Below, one piece after another: positions 1 through 11,204 of a stretch of DNA of 47,785 nucleotides. A program made the translations under genes and the position numbers. Under the pieces are notes generated by a model. It made no database searches, was not told the origin of the DNA, and worked only from the letters and a program-made list of their open reading frames with translations. The DNA comes from Paracoccus sp. MKU1 (lineage in GTDB: Bacteria > Pseudomonadota > Alphaproteobacteria > Rhodobacterales > Rhodobacteraceae). Position 1 is the first letter of the stretch. Each line of letters opens with the position of its first letter. Location of the stretch: assembly GCF_001447385.1 (NCBI RefSeq), contig NZ_LLWQ01000204.1, positions 1 through 47,785 on the forward strand. The letters run 5' to 3'.

Positions 1-203
1 AGCGCGGCACCAATAAAATGATGAAGTTGGTCATAACCAATCCCGGGCGAACGCATCGCCATGGGCTGCACGCTCTTGCGATCGCCAGGACCAATCAGCC
101 CCTCAACGTAAGCCGGACACATCCGCGCCCGGCGACGGTTGCCCAATGTTGCCACAAAGGGACGAAGCCACTCCGTCAGATCGTCCCGCCAATCATCCGC
201 CAT
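1..203 (-). CDS. IS701-family transposase, N-terminal part (runs off the left edge)
   Basis: The minus strand reads open from an ATG at 203 to the window edge, about 67 codons with no stop. The translation begins MADDWRDDLTEWLRPFVATL and continues through RRRARMCPAYVEGLIGPGDR, then KSVQPMA and YDQLHHFIG. The 'YVxGLxGPGDRKSVQPMA...YDQLHHF' pattern is the N-terminal signature I know from IS701-type DDE transposases (DUF4338/COG5433-like). Catalytic residues lie outside the window, so it is unknown whether the element is intact. The gene reads away from hom, whose stop is 85 bp from this ATG. Confidence 0.8.
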   Translation of the reverse strand, partial: MADDWRDDLTEWLRPFVATLGNRRRARMCPAYVEGLIGPGDRKSVQPMAMRSPGIGYDQLHHFIGAA

Positions 204-287
204 CGCCAGCCTCCACAAGCTGGCACTCCGTGAATCACCGCAAGTGACCCTTGGGAATCCTGAAAATGCACTTCCGCCAAAGTAGTG
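1..287 (-). mobile_element. End of an IS701-like element abutting hom
   Basis: The transposase start codon is at 203 and the hom stop codon begins at 288. One terminus of the element must therefore lie within roughly 204-287. No obvious inverted repeat can be assigned because the other end is outside the window. IS701 elements prefer a 4-bp YTAR-type target, and I could not delimit a clean duplication here. The exact boundary is uncertain. Confidence 0.5.
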
Positions 288-1604
288 CTATACTTCTTCG
301 ATCCGCAACTCGACCGGCTCACCGGCGATGACTCCGGTGCGGGGCAGGGCCTCGATGGCGTGGTCTATGGCCTCGGGCGTGGTCTTGTGGGTGACGATCA
401 GCACCGGCGCGACGCCCTCGCTGCGGGAATGGCCGTATTGCCGCATCCGGTCGATCGAAATGCCGGCATCGCCCAGCACGGTCGCCACCTTGGCCAGCGC
501 CCCCGGCTTGTCGGTCAGTTGCAGGCGGATGTAATAGGCCGCCGGCACCGCAGTCCGCGCCGGCTGCGGCGAAGCCAGCGTCGCCGCCGGCTGGCCGAAA
601 CTCGGCATGCGCACGCCGCGCGCGATCTCGACCACGTCGGACATCACCGCGCTGGCAGTCGGACCTTCGCCGGCGCCGGCGCCGCGCAGCACGATCTGGC
701 CGACCGAGTCGCCTTCGATCACCACCATGTTGGTGCCACCCTGCAACTGCCCCAGGGGGCTGTCGGCGGGCACCAGACAGGGCGACATGCGCTGCTCCAG
801 TCCGCGCCCGGTCATCTGCGCCACGCCCAAGAGCTTGATGCGATAGCCCATATCGGCGGCCCGGCGGATATCGTCGATGCTGACCCGCTCGATGCCCTCG
901 ATCTCGACCGTGTCGAAGCTCGGCTTCGTGCCGAAGGCGATGGCGGCCAGGATCGCCAGCTTGTGGCTGGCATCGATGCCGCCAACGTCCAGCGTCGGAT
1001 CGGCCTCCAGGTAACCCAGCTGCCGCGCCTCCTCGAACACCGTCTCATAGGGCAGGCCGGCGCTTTCCATCCGGGTCAGAATATAGTTGCAGGTGCCGTT
1101 CATCACCCCCATGACGCGGCGGATCTCGTTGCCCGAAAGCGACTCGGTCATCGCCTTGATGACCGGGATGCCGCCCGCAACGGCCGCCTCGAAGCGGATC
1201 ACCCGGCCATTAGCCTCGGCCAGTTCCGCCAGTTCCTGGCCGTGGATGGCGAGCAGCGCCTTGTTGGCCGTCACCACGTCCTTGCCGGCGCGCAGCGCGG
1301 CGGTCACCGCCTCGCGGGCGATGCCCTCGTCGCCGCCGATCAGCTCGACCAGGACATCCACATCCTCGCGCAGCGCCAGGGCGCGGGCGTCGTCTTCCCA
1401 AGCATAGCCGGACAGGTCCACATCGCGGTTCTTCATCCGGTCGCGGGCGCTGACGGCGGTGATGGCGATGGGCCGGCCGGCGCGCAGGCCCAGCAGGGCG
1501 GCATGTTTCTGGATGATCTTGACGGTGCCGGTGCCGACCGTCCCGAGACCAGCGATGCCGAGACGAAGCGGAGAGGCGTTTTGCCCCTGGTTCTGGGCGG
1601 ACAT
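288..1604 (-). CDS. hom: Homoserine dehydrogenase
   Basis: Reduces aspartate-4-semialdehyde to homoserine with NAD(P)H, the branch point to threonine, methionine and isoleucine. The protein has 438 residues, usual for the ACT-containing bacterial form. The Rossmann motif GLGTVG is at residues 19-24. The central catalytic domain contains the typical stretches FEAAVAGGIPVIK and GTCNYIL. A C-terminal ACT domain (about 355-430, starting around YYIRLQLTDKPG) suggests feedback control by threonine. The ATG at 1604 has AAGAG about 8 nt upstream. The gene is followed directly by an IS701-like element, so any native terminator or downstream partner has been displaced or lies beyond the window. Confidence 0.97.
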   Translation of the reverse strand: MSAQNQGQNASPLRLGIAGLGTVGTGTVKIIQKHAALLGLRAGRPIAITAVSARDRMKNRDVDLSGYAWEDDARALALREDVDVLVELIGGDEGIAREAVTAALRAGKDVVTANKALLAIHGQELAELAEANGRVIRFEAAVAGGIPVIKAMTESLSGNEIRRVMGVMNGTCNYILTRMESAGLPYETVFEEARQLGYLEADPTLDVGGIDASHKLAILAAIAFGTKPSFDTVEIEGIERVSIDDIRRAADMGYRIKLLGVAQMTGRGLEQRMSPCLVPADSPLGQLQGGTNMVVIEGDSVGQIVLRGAGAGEGPTASAVMSDVVEIARGVRMPSFGQPAATLASPQPARTAVPAAYYIRLQLTDKPGALAKVATVLGDAGISIDRMRQYGHSRSEGVAPVLIVTHKTTPEAIDHAIEALPRTGVIAGEPVELRIEEV

Positions 1605-1669
1605 ATGAAACTCTTATCTATGGACGATGCGGTGTTAGCGGATGGCGCGGCACGTTGCAACGCGCATGC

Positions 1670-2203
1670 TCAAGCCTCGTCGTCGCCCGCCCAATAGCCC
1701 TGCACCCCGGTCGCCCGCATCACCCGCAGCACCCGGGTGCCGATCTCGACCGTCTCCTCGCGGATACGATCCAGATCGGCGATGGCCAGCGGATGGCGCT
1801 GAACCTCGCCCTTGGTGTTGACGAAGGCCGGATGCCAGCGCGCCTTGTCCTCCGTCGGTCGCCAGGAGGCATGGCAAAGCAGGTTGCGGTGCAATCGGAT
1901 CTCATAGAGCCGGTCGGTGATCCGGTTGCGGTCGCGCAACCCGGGATAGCGGCGCATGGCGGCATCGAGAAGCTCGATCAGCGTGCCCATGGAATCATCG
2001 GCGATCGAGACCATGCGGGTCAGCCAGCTTTGCAGCTCTTCCTCGGTCAGGTCGTCGGCCAGGCGCGCGCGGTCGAGCGCATAGATGGTGCGCTTGATGA
2101 TTTCCTCGAGCCAGCCGAAATTCGCCACGCATTGCCCCAGCGCGGCGGCAAAATCCGGCGGCAGGGTGTAATGCGTCTCGGGCGGCGCGCCTATCCTTGC
2201 CAT
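1670..2203 (-). CDS. Small hypothetical protein with HEPN-like R-x4-H motif
   Basis: I do not recognise a named family. The 177-residue protein starts MARIGAPPETHYTLPPD. A longer in-frame ORF extends to 2590, but that upstream part has no sensible protein character and overlaps the acetyltransferase gene, so I chose the ATG at 2203. Most of the protein is predicted helical (VANFGWLEEIIKRTIYALDR; LIELLDAAMRRYPGL). RNLLCH at residues 106-111 gives R-x4-H, with Asn after the Arg. This matches the catalytic pattern of HEPN ribonucleases found in toxin and defence proteins. The motif is short, so the assignment is inference. No antitoxin-like partner sits beside it; the neighbours are hom and a GNAT gene on the same strand. 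Confidence 0.7.
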   Translation of the reverse strand: MARIGAPPETHYTLPPDFAAALGQCVANFGWLEEIIKRTIYALDRARLADDLTEEELQSWLTRMVSIADDSMGTLIELLDAAMRRYPGLRDRNRITDRLYEIRLHRNLLCHASWRPTEDKARWHPAFVNTKGEVQRHPLAIADLDRIREETVEIGTRVLRVMRATGVQGYWAGDDEA

Positions 2204-2507
2204 GAGGCACCGATGCAGGCGACGGGATACAGGCCATGGCACAGGCTCGCGCGCCACCGCCCGCCGAATGCCGCCCGCCAGGGATCGAGCGGCGCGCTCC
2301 GGCGCAGCGGGATCGCATCGGGCGGCAACGGCGCTATCGTCTCTCGGGAGCCATGCGCCCCGCGGGAGCGGTTCAGGAAAATGTTTGCCCGGCCGAATCT
2401 CGCCTTGCCTGCGATGCCGGTGATCTGCCCGCCCCTGCCGTCGTTCATCCTGTCCCCGCGCTTCCGGGGACGAGTTTTCCATGGCACCCGGCGGTAGGCA
2501 AGCCGGG
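2204..2507. repeat. Gene-free spacer with a GC-rich hairpin
   Basis: This 304-bp spacer lies between the small R-x4-H gene and the GNAT gene. It contains the inverted repeat GTCCCCG (2452-2458), loop CGCTTC, CGGGGAC (2465-2471). The hairpin could terminate the GNAT transcript, but on that strand no T-run follows it. Short ORFs cross the spacer in several frames, and none looks like a protein. Nothing else was recognised. Confidence 0.45.
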
Positions 2508-2996
2508 TCAGAGGATCTTTTGCAGCAACACCAGGTCCAGCCAGCGGCCGAACTTGCGTCCTGCCTGCGGCAAGCGCCCGACCGCCACATAGCCGATGGC
2601 GCGGTGAAAGGCGATGCCGGCGGCGTTTTCGCCCGAAACGGCGGCGATCATGCTGTGCGCGCCACGGGCGCGGGCATGGTCCTCGATCGCCGTCATCAGC
2701 GCCCGGCCCAATCCGCGGCCACGGGCGGCGGGAGACAGGATCACGGTATGCTCCATGCAATGGGCATAGCCATTGCCGCCGCGGAACTGGTCATAGCTCG
2801 CCAGCCCCAGCACTGCGCCGGCTCGCTCGGCGACCAGGAATGCCCGCCCCGCCGCCCGGCGCGCGGCGATCATCCGCGCCAGCCCCTCGGCGGTCTTCTC
2901 CTCGCTGGAGAAGGTGATCGCGGTCTCGCGGATCAGCGGGTTCCAGAAGCCGAGGATCGCCGGAATATCCCCGTCGCCCGCAGGACGCAGCATCAT
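2508..2996 (-). CDS. GNAT N-acetyltransferase, phosphinothricin/methionine-sulfoximine acetyltransferase type
   Basis: A 162-residue acetyl-CoA-dependent acyltransferase. The N-terminal sequence (MMLRPAGDGDIPAILGFWN) and the stretch RETAITFSSEEKT resemble the Pat/MddA-like subgroup that acetylates small amino-acid-like amines. The acetyl-CoA-binding loop reads SPAARGRGLGRALM (R/Q-x-x-G-x-G/A pattern), followed by GENAAGIAFHRAIGYVAVG, the usual motif B. The ORF is open up to 3104, inside the mcm stop region, but that extension is low-complexity. The tandem ATGs at 2996 and 2993 have an AAGG/GGGAG ribosome-binding region just upstream. The substrate cannot be inferred from sequence alone. Confidence 0.88.
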   Translation of the reverse strand: MMLRPAGDGDIPAILGFWNPLIRETAITFSSEEKTAEGLARMIAARRAAGRAFLVAERAGAVLGLASYDQFRGGNGYAHCMEHTVILSPAARGRGLGRALMTAIEDHARARGAHSMIAAVSGENAAGIAFHRAIGYVAVGRLPQAGRKFGRWLDLVLLQKIL

Positions 2997-3040
2997 TCTC
3001 CCGCCTTTCTCCGCGGCGCCGGCCCTTCGAAACGGCCCGG

Positions 3041-3070
3041 CTTCTTCGTTGCCCAAATACCCATGCGGCC
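3041..3070 (-). repeat. Copy 1 of a gene-end motif (GGGTATTTGG...CAACGAAGAAG)
   Basis: On the minus strand, 31 nt after the mcm stop codon, the sequence reads GCATGGGTATTTGGGCAACG followed by AAGAAG. Closely similar copies are at 20746-20771 (+) and 20826-20854 (-), and a diverged one at 24972-24996 (+). It lies between mcm and the GNAT gene. Function is unknown. Confidence 0.7.
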
Positions 3071-3100
3071 GCGACGCTGGGCGCCCCGGCCGCACCCCTG

Positions 3101-5245
<2,145 letters not shown>

Positions 5246-5302
5246 CTTGCATCCTTTCCCATGGCCCCTCGGCTCTTATATGAAGAGAGAGTAGAGGGGG
5301 CG

Positions 5303-5827
5303 ATGAAACTGAAACGGTTGATTTTGCTGGCGATGGTGCCGCTTGTGGCGGCGATGGGGCCCAAGCCCGAAGGCGAGGCGGACGGCCATCGCCCGTATGT
5401 CCGCGGCGAAGTGCCCGCCGCGCGCAGCGAAGGCACGGCCGCGCCGGGCGGAACGCCCGCACACGAGCTGACCGTGCTGCCGGCGGCCGAGGCCGATCCG
5501 GCGGAGTTCATGTGGCAGGCACGGCCGGTGGTGATCTTTGCCAATACAGCCGCCGATCCGGCCTTCATCGAGCAACTGGCCGCCTTGCAGCGCGATCCCG
5601 CGCCGCTGATCGCCCGCGACGTGGTGGTGGTCACCGATACCGACCCTGCGGCGGCGAGCATCTGGCGCCGGCAATTGCGCCCCGAGGGCTTCTCGCTGGT
5701 GCTGATGGACAAGGACGGCCAGGTCAAGCAGCGCAAGCCCGTGCCCTGGTCGGTGCGCGAGATCACCCGCGCCATCGACAAGTTTCCGTTGCGCTTGCAG
5801 GAAATCGGACGTGCCGGCCTGCCGTGA
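5303..5827 (+). CDS. DUF4174 family secreted protein
   Basis: A 174-residue protein. A signal peptide is likely (MKLKRLILLAMVPLVAAMG). A low-complexity linker (to about residue 60) is followed by the DUF4174 region with FMWQARPVVIFANTAADP, RDVVVVTDTDP, GFSLVLMDKDGQVKQRKPVP and the final SVREITRAIDKFP. The family has a thioredoxin-like appearance, but no CxxC is present, so redox activity is not supported. The open frame extends far upstream as the antisense shadow of mcm. The ATG at 5303 is preceded by AGAGGGGG and marks the start of protein-like sequence. The role is unknown. Confidence 0.85.
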   Translation: MKLKRLILLAMVPLVAAMGPKPEGEADGHRPYVRGEVPAARSEGTAAPGGTPAHELTVLPAAEADPAEFMWQARPVVIFANTAADPAFIEQLAALQRDPAPLIARDVVVVTDTDPAAASIWRRQLRPEGFSLVLMDKDGQVKQRKPVPWSVREITRAIDKFPLRLQEIGRAGLP

Positions 5828-5995
5828 CGCTGTGCCGTGCATGACGGGGCCGGGCGCGCGTTGCGCGGGGCGACATGATATGCGTTGTGCGACGGAACAC
5901 GGCGCAGGCAGCACGACGGGATATTGCGAAAATCGCAATTCGTGACTACCTTTGTGGCACAGGCGGTTTTCTGTCCGCCATGAAAGGAGCGGCTC

Positions 5996-6181
5996 ATGAG
6001 CAAGTCGAATCTGCTGCGCAAGCGCGACACGCGGCCCGAACCCAAGCCGCGCCCCGAGCCTGTGCCGGTGAACGACAGCTTCGTCGCCCGGCTGGCCAAG
6101 GCCCGCACGGCCAATGAAATGACCAGTCTGATCGGCTTGAAACCCATCAAAGGCCGCTCCGGTCCGAAGATCGCTTATTAA
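5996..6181 (+). CDS. Small conserved hypothetical protein
   Basis: A 61-residue basic, proline-rich protein: MSKSNLLRKRDTRPEPKPRP at the N-terminus and LIGLKPIKGRSGPKIAY at the C-terminus. The ATG at 5996 has an excellent ribosome-binding site (AAAGGAG, about 6 nt upstream), which is the main support for a real gene. I recognise the style from Rhodobacterales genomes but know no function. Its 3' end overlaps the 3' end of the convergent gene at 6147-6809 by 35 bp. The 168 bp upstream, back to the DUF4174 stop, should hold its promoter. Confidence 0.72.
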   Translation: MSKSNLLRKRDTRPEPKPRPEPVPVNDSFVARLAKARTANEMTSLIGLKPIKGRSGPKIAY

Positions 6182-6809
6182 GCCGCGCCCGCAGTTCGGC
6201 CAGTTCCGCGGGCAGGCTGGACGCGATCCGGTCCAGCCGCTCGCGCGCATCGCTTTCATACAGTTCCAGAATCGTCGCATCGCCGCCATGCAGGCTGGCG
6301 AGCAGGATGCGAATCGCCTCATACCCGGCTTCCCGCGCCACCTCGCTGAGTTCCAGATAGTCGAGGAACATCTCGGCCGCCCGGTCGCGATTGCGGCGCG
6401 CCAGCCTGGGCAGCTCCGTCTCGAAAGAGCGCATCAGCGCGATCTGCCGGTAATAGGTGACGACCGGGTCGATGACCAGCGCGGGCAGGATATGCACCTC
6501 GGTAATCAGGGCTGAAAAGATGCGGTCGTTGGAATTGTCCGGCAGCATCTGGATGAAGCCCTCGTCGCGGATGCGCCGGACGGTGTCGGGGATCTCCCTG
6601 ATGTCGAGGCGCTGGTTTTCCAGGCTGACGACATGGGCGCGGATCTCGGCCAGCAGCGCGCGCTGCATGTCCGCCACCCGCTCGGCGCGCAGCTTGGCGT
6701 CGCGCCGGCGGTTCTGGAGGGCGACGACCCACCAACCCGTGGCGATGAACAGCCCGGCGATCAACGCCTGCTGTGCATGGGGGCTGAGATAATCGTCGAA
6801 AGGCGGCAT
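6147..6809 (-). CDS. Hypothetical membrane-anchored protein
   Basis: A 220-residue protein with one predicted N-terminal membrane segment (about residues 13-32, ALIAGLFIATGWWVVAL), then a basic stop-transfer stretch NRRRDAKLR. A long, charged, mostly helical domain follows. No catalytic motif was recognised. The layout suggests a single-pass protein with a cytoplasmic helical domain, similar to many unnamed proteins with helical domains next to one TM segment. It is convergent with the 61-residue gene and overlaps it by 35 bp. pccA ends 50 bp beyond its start on the same strand, so it could be co-transcribed with pccA. Confidence 0.72.
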   Translation of the reverse strand: MPPFDDYLSPHAQQALIAGLFIATGWWVVALQNRRRDAKLRAERVADMQRALLAEIRAHVVSLENQRLDIREIPDTVRRIRDEGFIQMLPDNSNDRIFSALITEVHILPALVIDPVVTYYRQIALMRSFETELPRLARRNRDRAAEMFLDYLELSEVAREAGYEAIRILLASLHGGDATILELYESDARERLDRIASSLPAELAELRARLNKRSSDRSGL

Positions 6810-6858
6810 GATCCCCGATCCCTGTGCCGGGTGCTGGCGCGCGCCCGGCGGTTGCCCG

Positions 6859-8916
<2,058 letters not shown>

Positions 8917-8947
8917 GTTTCTTTCCCTTGGGGCAGATCCCGAACGT

Positions 8948-8981
8948 GAAAAAGCCGTCCCGGCACGAGACCGGAACGGCT
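8948..8981 (-). terminator. Rho-independent terminator after the small lipoprotein gene
   Basis: On the minus strand the stem AGCCGT-T-CCGG pairs with CCGG-G-ACGGCT (8953-8981), with a 7-nt loop, and is followed by TTTTT. It lies between the stop of the 70-residue lipoprotein (9034) and the pccA start (8916), so the lipoprotein transcripts should end before pccA. Confidence 0.8.
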
Positions 8982-9033
8982 GGAAAAAAGCCTGGGCGGC
9001 GCGCCGGGGCGTGCCGTCAGCTTGGCGAAGGTG

Positions 9034-9246
9034 TTATTGGCACAGACGCACGTCGTCGCACAGCGCACCGGCGACAGCGCCGATCGCCGCGCCCTTGGCG
9101 ACGTCGTGGCCGCCCAGATGGGCAGCGGTGGCGCCGACACCGGCACCGATGATGCCGCGGTCCATGTCGGTTGGATTGATGCCTTGGGTGCAGCCGGCCA
9201 GGCCAAACAGGCCCAGCCCAAGCACGAGAGCGAGTTTCTTGGACAT
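9034..9246 (-). CDS. Small glycine-rich lipoprotein (70 aa)
   Basis: MSKKLALVLGLGLFGLAGCT is a type-II signal peptide with lipobox LAGC, so the mature protein should be a lipoprotein starting at Cys19. The rest is glycine/alanine-rich (IIGAGVGATAAHLGG, AAIGAVAGALC), a glycine-zipper-like pattern seen in outer-membrane 17-kDa-antigen-type proteins. It ends GALCDDVRLCQ. The neighbouring gene at 9313-9558 has the same layout and ending, so the two are tandem paralogues. A terminator follows at 8948-8981. Function is unknown. Confidence 0.82.
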   Translation of the reverse strand: MSKKLALVLGLGLFGLAGCTQGINPTDMDRGIIGAGVGATAAHLGGHDVAKGAAIGAVAGALCDDVRLCQ

Positions 9247-9312
9247 CTCGTTTGCTCCGGGATGCGGGCGGCAGCGCGGGCCGTCAGTCCTGCGCCTTCC
9301 GCCCTGTTGAAA

Positions 9313-9558
9313 TCAGTAGCGGCGCTGGCAGACGCCGGCGTCGTCGCAAAGCGCGCCGCCAGCCGCGCCGATGAGCGCGCCCGTGGCCACGTCACCGTCG
9401 ATGATCTTTGCCACCGCCGCACCGGCGAGCGCACCGCCAGCCGCGCGCTGCGCGTCGGGGGAAAGGGTCGAGCCGCCGCCATAGCCCTGTTCGCAGGCGG
9501 CAAGGCCGGCGACCAGCAGGACCGCGCCGGAAAGACGGAGGATGACGGATTTTTGCAT
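9313..9558 (-). CDS. Small glycine-zipper lipoprotein (81 aa), paralogue of the next gene
   Basis: The N-terminal signal peptide ends in a lipobox (VAGLAAC, Cys22). The mature part contains AAGGALAGAAVAKIIDG and ATGALIGAAGGALC, a glycine-zipper pattern, and ends CDDAGVCQRRY. The ending matches GALCDDVRLCQ of the 70-residue lipoprotein 66 bp downstream, so both probably descend from one tandem duplication. The ATG at 9558 has little ribosome-binding sequence except AAAAAGC. Two cysteines spaced CDDxxxC in the exported domain may form a disulfide. Confidence 0.82.
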   Translation of the reverse strand: MQKSVILRLSGAVLLVAGLAACEQGYGGGSTLSPDAQRAAGGALAGAAVAKIIDGDVATGALIGAAGGALCDDAGVCQRRY

Positions 9559-9703
9559 AGCTTTTTGCCTGTATTATGGACCCGCTTCCGGGCCGTTGGT
9601 GATAGAGGTGCGCACAATATTGCACGCGCCATTTCGGGAAGAAACTGACAACGGTGTGAAAAGACGTCACTACGCGGCAATCCGCCCATCCCCTGGCCGG
9701 TCA

Positions 9704-10117
9704 TCAGCGTTCGTCCTCGTCGTCCCAGTCCTCGTCGTCCCAATCGGCATCGTCCCAGTCGAACTCCGGGGCGTCCTCGGCGAAAAGCTCGGGAAAGCTG
9801 ACCTCGGCGCGTTTCATGTCAACGCGCAGAAGCTGGTCGTAATCGGTGGGATCAAGCTTGCCGACCGCGATCACCTCGCGGCCAAGCAGCCAGGACAACC
9901 GTCCGGCGTCGAGATTGCCGCGCGGAAAGGGCTCCTCGCCGAAATGCTCGATCAAGGCCGCCAGAAAGGCGGTATCGGCGCGGCGGTCGGCCGGCTTGCG
10001 GTCGCGATAGCGCTCGCGCCGGACCAGCGGCGTTGCGCCCTTCTTGTTGGCGCGGCGGATGGTGAACTGGAAATCGGTGCCCGGAAGGCGGCCGGGAAAG
10101 CCGCGATGCTTCAGCAT
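9704..10117 (-). CDS. Hypothetical protein with acidic WDD-repeat tail
   Basis: A 137-residue protein. The N-terminal ~100 residues are basic to mixed (MLKHRGFPGRLPGTDFQFTI, then RRERYRDRKPADRRADTAFL). The last ~20 residues are an acidic repeat, FDWDDADWDDEDWDDEDER, with three tandem D-W-D-D units. Ribosome-binding sequence AAGGGGGCAAG precedes the ATG at 10117. No enzymatic motif is visible. The acidic aromatic tail could bind a basic partner or metal, but this is speculation. Long ORFs on the opposite strand here are shadows. Confidence 0.68.
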   Translation of the reverse strand: MLKHRGFPGRLPGTDFQFTIRRANKKGATPLVRRERYRDRKPADRRADTAFLAALIEHFGEEPFPRGNLDAGRLSWLLGREVIAVGKLDPTDYDQLLRVDMKRAEVSFPELFAEDAPEFDWDDADWDDEDWDDEDER

Positions 10118-10210
10118 GTCTTGCCCCCTTGGAGAATTGCGCGAAGGCGCGGGGGCTGGGCGGGACGCGGATGGCGCGGGCCGCCTTGCAGCCCGCGCGC
10201 GGCCAATGGC

Positions 10211-10342
10211 TCAGTTGGCGCCGTATTTGCCTTGGAAGACCGGCTCGGGCTGGACCGGAACCGGGGCGACTTCGGGCTCTTTCGGGGCGCAGGCCGCGGC
10301 GAGGCCGACCAGAACGAGGGCGAGTGCAAGCTTTTTCGACAT
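10211..10342 (-). CDS. 43-residue lipoprotein
   Basis: Reads MSKKLALALVLVGLAAACAP, then a proline- and charge-rich mature part ending EPVFQGKYGAN. It has a lipobox-like LAAAC (Cys18) and a good ribosome-binding site (AGGAG, 9 nt upstream of the ATG at 10342). Its first seven residues are identical to those of the lipoprotein at 9034-9246. It is short enough to be missed by ORF-length filters. I regard it as real because signal peptide, lipobox and ribosome-binding site agree. Function is unknown. Confidence 0.75.
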   Translation of the reverse strand: MSKKLALALVLVGLAAACAPKEPEVAPVPVQPEPVFQGKYGAN

Positions 10343-10526
10343 ATCGTCGTGCTCCTGTGTTGCGGGATCGTTAGGTCCCGACTGCTCGGTTGAGATTCGG
10401 CCGCCTCATGCGACCGCGCGGGCATGATAGCCAGCGCCGCGCAGCGCCGACAGGCACCCCGCGGGCAGGCGGGCGCGGGTGCGGGCGGCTGTGGCAGGCT
10501 TGCATCAGGCGTCAGGGAAAGACACA

Positions 10527-11180
10527 TCACCACGGCTCCCATTCGCAGGCATCGCGGTCGGGCGGCAGGCGAAAGGCCTCGAAGATCTGCACCGCCTCGG
10601 GATCGAAGGTGCCGAAGGGCATCTCGCGGTCCGCCAGGCTGATGATGATCTGGCTGGGCCGCGCTGTCAGCGCGGCGATGCGGGGCAGGGCCCAGTTTTC
10701 GCACAGCCAGACGATATCGTCATGCACCGGATCCTGCGCCAGCACATCGGGCGCGGCGGGCAGCACGGGCTGGCCGATCAGCGCATCGGCCTCCTCCTCC
10801 TCGGCCTCGGAGGGGATGTCCGCCTCGGCCAGATCCTCCAGCGCGGCGGGGTCGATCAGCCCGTCATCAGCCTCGGCGCCCGAAATCTCGCCGCTTTCGG
10901 TGTCGATCTCGATCGGGCCGCGCGCCCCGTCCTCCACGAAGTCCGAGGCCGGGCCGCTGGTCGCCGGCACGCGCTGCGCCAGGTCGGGCATGACGAAGCG
11001 AAAACGATAGGTCAGGCCGAATCCGCCGGCATCATCGTGGCGCGTCTCTTGCCAGCGCACCACGGCACCCGAAGGCAGGGCGATGTCGGCCCCGGCATCC
11101 TGCGCAAGCGCAGGTCCGGCGACCCCGGCCAGAACGGCCGAAGGCACCAGCGCAAGGCCGATCACCGCAACTCCCGGCAT
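10527..11180 (-). CDS. DUF6497-type periplasmic protein
   Basis: A 217-residue protein with an N-terminal signal peptide (to about residue 26, ending GPALAQ). The sequence around PSGAVVRWQETRHDDAGGFG and LTYRFRFVMPDL, and the later RPSQIIISLADREMPFG and DACEWEPW, match the Rhodobacterales family I know as DUF6497. An acidic segment, about residues 85-130, is unusually rich in Glu and Asp. Two cysteines (LCENWALPR; ACEW) could form a disulfide. The ATG at 11180 has a strong site, GGAGGGAGGAATC. It lies 24 bp after the pccB stop and may be co-transcribed with it. Confidence 0.75.
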   Translation of the reverse strand: MPGVAVIGLALVPSAVLAGVAGPALAQDAGADIALPSGAVVRWQETRHDDAGGFGLTYRFRFVMPDLAQRVPATSGPASDFVEDGARGPIEIDTESGEISGAEADDGLIDPAALEDLAEADIPSEAEEEEADALIGQPVLPAAPDVLAQDPVHDDIVWLCENWALPRIAALTARPSQIIISLADREMPFGTFDPEAVQIFEAFRLPPDRDACEWEPW

Positions 11181-11204
11181 GATTCCTCCCTCCGTATCCC
11201 GCCG

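Noticed and set aside
285..1697. 470-codon ORF on the plus strand
   Set aside because: Antisense shadow of hom; GC-rich third positions keep the opposite strand open and the translation has no family features.
2191..2448. Possible 85-residue protein MNDGRGGQITGIAGK... in the spacer after the GNAT gene
   Set aside because: No ribosome-binding site, overlaps the R-x4-H gene start, next to a hairpin repeat; composition is not protein-like.
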